Source of the DNA: Lithocarpus polystachyus
Taxonomy: Eukaryota > Streptophyta > Magnoliopsida > Fagales > Fagaceae
Assembly: GCA_033629205.1 (NCBI GenBank)
Contig: CM066171.1
Span: 41,139,386-41,203,385, forward strand
Length of the DNA stretch: 64,000 nt
Direction: 5' to 3'
Part shown: piece after piece, positions 57,769 to 64,000 of the stretch
Numbering within the stretch: position 1 is the first letter of the stretch
Layout: every line of letters begins with the position of its first letter
Program-made: the position numbers and the translations under genes
The notes under the pieces: generated by a model
Databases searched by the model: none
Seen by the model: only the letters and a program-made list of their open reading frames with translations
Told to the model about the DNA's origin: nothing

Positions 57769-59820
57769 TAGGCCGTTTGCATTGTTTGTTGGTGTAAATC
57801 ATCATAAACAAACTATCATCTTTGGTGTTGCATTGTTATATGATGAAACATCTGAGACTTTCATGTGGTTATTTGATTCTTTTCAGAAGGCAATGTTTGT
57901 TAAGAAACCACAGACTTTTTTCACATAACAAGATGCTGCAATGGCAAAGGTATTAGCTTCACAATGGCCAGAAACACATCATCGTTTATGTGTTTGGCAT
58001 ATGTACCAGAATGTAGCTAAGCAACTCAATGAAGTGTTTGGAAGGTATAGTACTTTTGCAGTAGATTTTAGTAGTTGTGTATATGACCATGACTATGAAG
58101 TGTAGGACTAGTGGCCAAAAGGGTGGGTGGACTTGACAATCTTGGCTTCATTCCTAAGGATTATAATAATTATTTATAGATAAGATGAAAAGCGGGGATA
58201 CAATAGGCCTACTTGAATATCTTCAAAGAATGCAATCTGAAGACCTTAATTTTTATTATGCAATTCAAGTTGTTCTTGATGATCTAATTACAAATATTTT
58301 TTGGGCAGATGGTAGAATGAAGTAGGATTATGAATATTTTGGGGATGTAGTGTGCTTTGATACAACTTACAAATAAAAAATAAAAAATAAAAATAAAGAA
58401 GGTAGGCCATTTGCATTGTTTGTTGGTGTAAATCATCATAAACAAACTATCATGTTTGGTGCTGCATTGTTATATGATGAAACATCTGAGACTTTCATGT
58501 GGTTGTTTGATTCTTTTCAGAAGGCAATGTTTGTTACGAAACCACAGACTATCCTTACATACTAAAATGCTGCAATGGCAAAGGTATTAGCTTCACAATG
58601 GCCAGAAACACATCATCGTTTATGTGTTTGGCATATGTACCAGAATGTAGCTAAGCAACTCAATGAAGTGTTTGGAAGGTATAGTACTTTTGCAGCAGAT
58701 TTTAGTAGTTGTGTATATGACCATGACTATGAAGTGTAGGACTAGTGGCCAAAAGGGTGGGTGGACTTGACAATCTTGGCTTCATTCCTAAGGATTATAA
58801 TAATTATTTATGGATGAGATGAAAAGCGGGGATACAATAGGCCTACTTGAATATCTTCAAAGAATGCAATTTGAAGACCTTAATTTTTCTTATGCAATTC
58901 AAGTTGTTCTTGATGATCTAATTACAAATATTTTTTGGGCAGATGGTAGAATGAAGTTGGATTATGAATATTTTGGGGATGTAGTGTGTTTTGATACAAC
59001 TTACAAAAAAAAAATAAAAAATAAAGAAGGTAGGCCATTTGCATTGTTTGTTGGTGTAAATCATCATAAACAAACTATCATGTTTGGTGCTGCATTGTTA
59101 TATGATGAAACATTTGAGACTTTCATGTGGTTGCTTGATTCTTTTCAGAAGGCAATGTTTGGTAAGAAACCACAAATTATCCTCACAGACTAAGATGCTA
59201 CAATGGCAAAGGCATTAGCTTCATAATGGCTAGAAACACATCATCGTTTATGTGTTTGGCATATGTAACAGAATGCAGCTAAGCAACTTAATGAAGTTGT
59301 TTGGATGGTATAGTACCTTTGCAACAAATTTTAGTAGTTGTGTATATGACCATGAATATGAAGATGATCTAATTACAAATATTTTTTGAGCAGATGGTAG
59401 AATAAAGTTGGATTATGAATATTTTGGGGATGTAGTGTGCTTTGATACAACTTACAAAAAAAAAAAAAATAAAAAAAATAAAGAAGGTATGCCATTTGCA
59501 TTGTTTGTTGGTGTAAATCATCATAAACAAACTATCATGTTTGGTGCTGCATTGTTATATGATGAAACATTTGAGACTTTCAAGTGGTTGTTTGATTCTT
59601 TTCAGAAGGTAATGCTTGGTAAGAAACGACAAACTATCCTCATAGACTAAGATGCTACAATGGCAAAGGCATTAGCTTCATAATGGCCAAAAACACATCA
59701 TTGTTTATGTGTTTGGCATATGTAACAGGATGCAACTAAGCAACTTAATGAAGTTTTTGGATGGTATAGTACCTTTGCAACAAATTTTAGTTGTTGTGTA
59801 TATGACCATGACTATGAAGA
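57453..59820 (+). repeat. Three and a half tandem copies of the transposase catalytic segment
   Basis: Copies start with TGTAGGACTA at 57453, 58101 and 58735 (648 and 634 bp apart). A fourth begins partway at about 59363 and runs on into the unique 3' part. Every copy has an A-rich tract after the codons for CFDTTYK, with different lengths (pure A of about 30 in the first, mixed A/T in the others). Every copy also has a stop codon at or beside the residue following the second catalytic Asp region. Confidence 0.88.
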
Positions 59821-60871
59821 TGATTTTTTTAGATACATGGGATAATATGCTTGATGAATATGATCTAAATAATAATAGTTGGTTGCAAAGACAATTTGAG
59901 TTAAGGGAGAATTGGGCTTTGGTTTATGGGAGGAAAACATTTTGTGCTGATATGTCTACTACTCAAAAAGTGAGAGTATGAACAGTCAAACTAAAAGGTA
60001 TATAACTTATAATTATGACTTGTTGCATTTCTTTCGTCACTTTCAAAGGTTGGTTGATGATAGACGTTTTGAAGAGTTGAGAGTAGATTTTAAAGCAACT
60101 CAAAGTAGACCATAATTAGAATATCCAGTAGAAACATTAAAGCATGCAGCTAGTGTTTATACTCATGCAGTATTTAAGTTGTTTAATCGTGGATTATGGC
60201 TCGCCTGGGATTGTGAATTGCATAAGGATGGTGAGGTTGGATTTGTGGTAAAATATAAAGTTATTTTTCCTAGTAAATCTCACCAACACATTGTTCAATT
60301 TGATTCATTGGTTTTTACAGTGATGTGTAGTTTTAATAAATTTGAATTTGATGGAATTTTATGAGCTTATGCTTTGAAAGTGTTATCTCTTCAAAATTGT
60401 AAAAGGGTGCCAAATCAGTATATTTTAAAAATGTGGACAAAAGATGCAAATGATGGTTTTGCAATAAATAATTATATGTGTGTAGGACCACATGACCAAA
60501 ATGTAGATGTGGGAAGTCATTATAAAGTGTTGCTTAAATTATATTCTAATTTAATAGCAAGAGCTGCACTGACTGATGAGTCTTTTCATATTTCTTTGGA
60601 TGCTCATGAAAGTACTTTGAACAAAATAAAGGCAAATTTGAAAAATTTATCAATTGAAGAATCTACTTTTGGCGGCACCCGTTTCAAATCAAAGGCTCAA
60701 CAAGCTAATGACAATGTGCAGCCTACTAACTGTGAAGGAAATAAAATTAAAGGAGTTAAGCTTAAAGGGAGACAAGCATGTGTAGGGACATCTCGTAGAA
60801 GAAAGGGTGCATTAGAGAAAGCTACAAGAAAGTGGAGATGTCAAACTAAAGCATCCTCTCATATTCAATAG

Positions 60872-61046
60872 CTCACACTGGTATGAATGTGTTCTTTGTT
60901 TTGTTACTTTGTGTTTACAATTTGTTAAACAATAATATGTACTAATTCTTTATGTAAGGTTGAATTTATTCAATCATGTGTTGGCTTTATTCCGTGCCAA
61001 ATTTACTTGTAATTTAGCAATTAGGTACGCTGTATTTAGGTGGGAT
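60872..61046. other. Short gap after the transposase pseudogene
   Basis: AT-rich and non-coding. No inverted terminus matching the 56.3-kb side was identified. Confidence 0.5.
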
Positions 61047-61273
61047 TCATGTAAGTGTGTGTGAAAGAGTGTGAAGAAATCTCAGAAGTGTGCAATTCAA
61101 GGAAGTTTCGCGACTGGCTAGCGATTGGCAAGTCGCCAGAATGACACAAGTATGAAGCATGGAGGGGGAGCTGAAGGGTCACGCTAGCTGTTGCACTACA
61201 GGACAAAACTTCTAGTCTGGCCAGGCAGTTAACTCGAGACTCGTTCCAGTCGCGAGCTCGAGTCGCCTGAATG

Positions 61274-62235
61274 CCCTGTTTAACACCCCAAACCCATACC
61301 AAGGATTTGGATGCATAACCTGTCCTAGAAATAATCAACAATAATATAATAAAACAGAGCGTAATAATTATCCTCAAATAAACATCTATCCATCATTATC
61401 ATATTTCCTTATAAATTCGTAAAACACAAAATCCTCCACAATAAAGTCTATAAATACAATCTCAAAATAGTTCCACAATATTAAACTCATTGCCTGAAGA
61501 AATTTTATTAAAACAATTCACCAACTAACGTAGCTCCAAACGAAGTCATCAATCTAAGGCTCCACTGATCTACCACCAAAAGATACTCCATATCTCTAAT
61601 CTGAAAGGGTGGAAAAAAGGGGTGAGCTAGTGGCTCAATAAGAGACTACATAACATGAGGATGTCTTCCAAAACAAAACATTAGTATCATTGACAAAATA
61701 TAGTCTTCACGATACATTTACAGATAGTTTAAATGGTAATATAATATATTCTATAAAACTATTAAAATAAAATATTTCACTATAACGCTGTAATCATTAA
61801 TAAAATAATAACCACGTTAATATACCAATATGCACCAAATAGGTGGAAACAATTTATTATGAAAAGTAAACAATTTTCCACTTACACAGATTAGTAGCAA
61901 TAAAACAGTGGTTCAATATGGAAAATATTAGTCAAACGCAGACAAAAGCTGCTAAACACTCGGTGGGTGATTCCCATGGGAACAATAACACTAACCTCAA
62001 AGAGGCAACACTAGCTCCAAAGAGCAACAATAACACTGCACCACACCACACTAACACTACTTCGGCCGAAGACCAACACTTAACCCTGTGTTGGCAAAGG
62101 TTGCAGACTGTCTAGTTGACCGTTTGAAACATTCTTGACATATATAGATTCATAATAATATACAATAAATAATAAAACTTGAGTATGTATAAAGCACTAA
62201 CAATGCTATAAGTTTTTGAACTTCACTTTTGCAAT

Positions 62236-62273
<38 letters not shown>

Positions 62274-62294
62274 TATTTTTACCACAAATGTATA

Positions 62295-62330
<36 letters not shown>

Positions 62331-63487
62331 CGTCTTGAGAGACGTCATGTGCTGTAGTCTACTTACCTCTAGTTGCTAACCCAAGCTTCACTTTAATCAC
62401 ACGAAACGACGTCAACTAGAACCTAAATAAAAATTAAATAACTCAATGAGGGCAGATTTTGAATAATCACAAAGTCCTTTGATAAAACAATTCCTCAGCC
62501 ACTAAGAAGATTGGCAAAAAAAAATTAAAAATTTAACATCTCCTTCTAATAAACCCCCACCTATTCTAGATTCTAAAAGCAAAGTATACCCTAAACTAAC
62601 ACCTAATATACCTATATATATCCAAGTAGTGCAAGCCTTATATACATTAGCCTTCACATATCCAATCCGCATAAGCAATTAACATTAAAATGTCATAGTT
62701 TCATAAAGACAATTTATGCATGAGGAATAACTTGGTGTGCACATGACGGTTATTGTTAATAACCGTATATCTATCTAACATAATTCTCCTTTTCGGCCAA
62801 TAACGTGATACTACAACTTCCCTTCAGTCAAATTTTCTCAACGTTCTTAATATGAAAGAGCTTTAGTTTCTTTTCATATAAAACCCTGCGAAACTAAAAC
62901 CTCCAATCCACGTGAATGTGAAAGTCAAGCAGAAACCCAATTCGGCATCAATACAATTGATATTCTACTCCTATGCACTAATATTACAATTCTAAAAAAC
63001 TTTGGACCAGCAAGAATACGAAAGTTCCCTTAAACAACAAAAGTGACCGGCGAAAAACAATGGCTTGCAAAGATTAATGTTTTACCTCAAGTGCAAAATA
63101 GAGTTGCTGGCTGCCTCAGGTAGTGCACAGCCTCCAATCCTTTCAAATGAGAAACCCTAACTCTAGTCTTAATATTTATACGCTAATTACTGCTTCTTTT
63201 TATTTATTTTTATTTATTATTTTTTTTTCACTCTTGCCTTTCACATAGGAAACCCTAACTTTCAGCTTTACACGTTAAAATTGTTCCCTACATTGGCTGA
63301 AATTTTAAATTAGAAAACACCACAAAATAACCACTTACGTTACCCCTTATTATTATTATTATTATTATTATTGAAGAAATCATAATATAAAATAATTATC
63401 TCCTCCAAAATAAATTAAGCAATTTATCAAATCCACTCTCTAGAAGCAAATAAATTAAATTTTAAGTGAGACGGGTGTTACACCCTG
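61274..63487 (-). mobile_element. Solo LTR (gypsy-like) inserted in the outer LTR
   Basis: The 2.2-kb segment 61279-63482 reads on the minus strand TGTAACACCCGTC at one end and GGGGTGTTAAA at the other, nearly complementary termini. CCCTG flanks it at 61274-61278 and 63483-63487; the match extends to CCCTGTTT if three bases are assigned to the target. There is no internal coding region and no second LTR, so it is a solo LTR. It contains TA microsatellites at about 62237-62270 and 62301-62331 and a TTA run at about 63349-63373. Confidence 0.75.
62237..62331. repeat. Two adjacent (TA)n microsatellites
   Basis: TA runs at about 62237-62270 and 62301-62331, separated by a short ATTTTTACCACAAATG-containing spacer, inside the solo LTR. 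Confidence 0.9.
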
Positions 63488-64000
63488 TTTGGTTGAAACA
63501 TGATTTTTCGCATTCCTTATACACACCACTATAAATACCCTCAGACCCATGAAATGTAGAGAGTTTCTAGAGAGAATTTTGAGAGAGAAACCCTAGAGAA
63601 AAACAAGATTAACTCATCCACAATTTTCATCCTTGATTCTTCAAAATTCCTCTACTTTCACCATCTCCATTGACATATCATTGAGATGTACATTTAGCTA
63701 AATCTTTATCTCACCATACCCATATCAGTGAGGAGGTATTTTGGTGCTTGGGAAGCAGTTTAGAAGGGACCAATTCAGTTTAGTTGATGCAATAGGAGAT
63801 TGCGGGATTCGGTAAGCTAGAGAAGACAAGGTTTGGCGTAACCCTGTTGGAGCAAGAAGCTTGGAGGGCTTAGGTGCACTGGGTAGATTAGGCTTGGAGG
63901 GTCTTCTGCTATTCATGCATTTCAACTATATTCTTTAGTGGATTATTGACCGCTTGAAGGGTGGCAGAGAGGTTTTTCGCATCTTTCTTCCCTTTCTCTT

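Larger units (their letters stand above)
56382..60871 (+). pseudogene. FAR1/FHY3-type (MULE-derived) transposase pseudogene
   Basis: An ATG at 56382 opens a frame broken within 20 codons. At 56540 the FAR1 DNA-binding domain begins (EIEFETKQDAYDFYNSHV, then VGFSIRRSKG). It is interrupted by a 493-bp MITE and resumes HRPETRCDCLAEMKISCKC at about 57239, ending near HTHVLASPCKR. The catalytic region (EYFGAVMCFDTTYK, GRPFALFVGVNHHKQT, WLFDSFQKAMF, HHRLCVWHMYQNVAKQLNE) is present in three full copies and one partial copy. The 3' part includes DTWDNMLDEYDL, WALVYGRKTFCADMS and a SWIM-type finger (CSFNKFEFDGIL) in which the third ligand Cys is a TGA and the His is Tyr. A final open segment ends TAG at 60869-60871. 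Not functional. Confidence 0.9.
61047..64000 (+). mobile_element. LTR of a retrotransposon leaving the window, split by a solo LTR
   Basis: The part at 61047-61278 (TGTGTGTGAAAGAGTG..., with CGCGACTGG and AGTCGCGAGCTCGAGTCGCC blocks) continues after the inserted LTR at 63483. It goes on through a promoter-like CACTATAAATACCC (about 63528-63541) and an AGAGAGAAACCCTAGAG leader to the window edge. This resembles from memory a Ty1/copia-type LTR common in woody plants; no coding part is in view. Open frame 63725-63925 (-) is not a gene. Confidence 0.55.

Noticed and set aside
61036..61377. Minus-strand 113-codon ORF
   Set aside because: It spans the junction of two LTR sequences and has no domain.

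Overview
The window is nuclear DNA of a flowering plant, most likely a woody eudicot. The base composition is AT-rich, real genes are spliced and widely spaced, and most of the sequence is transposon-derived. The style of several repeats (a tRNA-derived SINE, long-TIR Mutator elements, MITEs, a large non-autonomous LTR element and an endogenous pararetrovirus) recalls Fagaceae such as oak or chestnut. That placement is from memory and is low confidence.

Only two host genes look functional. At 733-3032 (+) are the last three exons of a CHFR-like E3 ubiquitin ligase, ending in a poly(ADP-ribose)-binding zinc finger; the rest lies upstream of the window. At 12408-13671 (-) is a complete three-exon R2R3-MYB of the MYB4-type repressor group (304 residues). 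From 3 to 12 kb and 14 to 24 kb there is mostly AT-rich intergenic DNA with MITEs, microsatellites, a decayed Ty3/gypsy 3' end (22.6-23.4 kb) and a full-length SINE with a 15-bp target duplication (24.07-24.23 kb).

From 24.7 to 30.7 kb lies a gene-fragment region. Two Mutator-like elements with very long inverted repeats are nested, one inside the other, each with a perfect 9-bp target duplication. Both carry captured fragments of host genes: the inner one of an enoyl-CoA isomerase-like gene, the outer one of a coiled-coil protein gene. A PIF/Harbinger-like MITE sits in the outer element's left TIR and carries an array of small hairpins. Beside them are fragments of an ANKRD13/GPCR-chaperone-like gene and of an unnamed gene.

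At 33.9-36.4 kb is a broken pentatricopeptide-repeat gene. At 36.7-39.1 kb a 5'-truncated L1-type LINE is inserted in an older LINE. At 39.9-45.9 kb is a degenerate endogenous caulimovirid-like pararetrovirus with movement protein, protease, RT-RNase H and a second ORF. Facing it on the other strand is a roughly 350-codon unclassified reading frame. That frame is split by a 9.2-kb LTR element (46711-55901, TSD ACAAG) with 1.9-kb LTRs and no gag-pol.

At 56.4-60.9 kb is a FAR1/MULE-type transposase pseudogene whose catalytic segment is repeated three and a half times, with a foldback MITE inserted in its DNA-binding domain. The right end (61.05-64 kb) is an LTR-like sequence leaving the window, interrupted by a 2.2-kb solo LTR. 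The region reads as a layered insertion record: most elements can be dated relative to each other by which one interrupts which.
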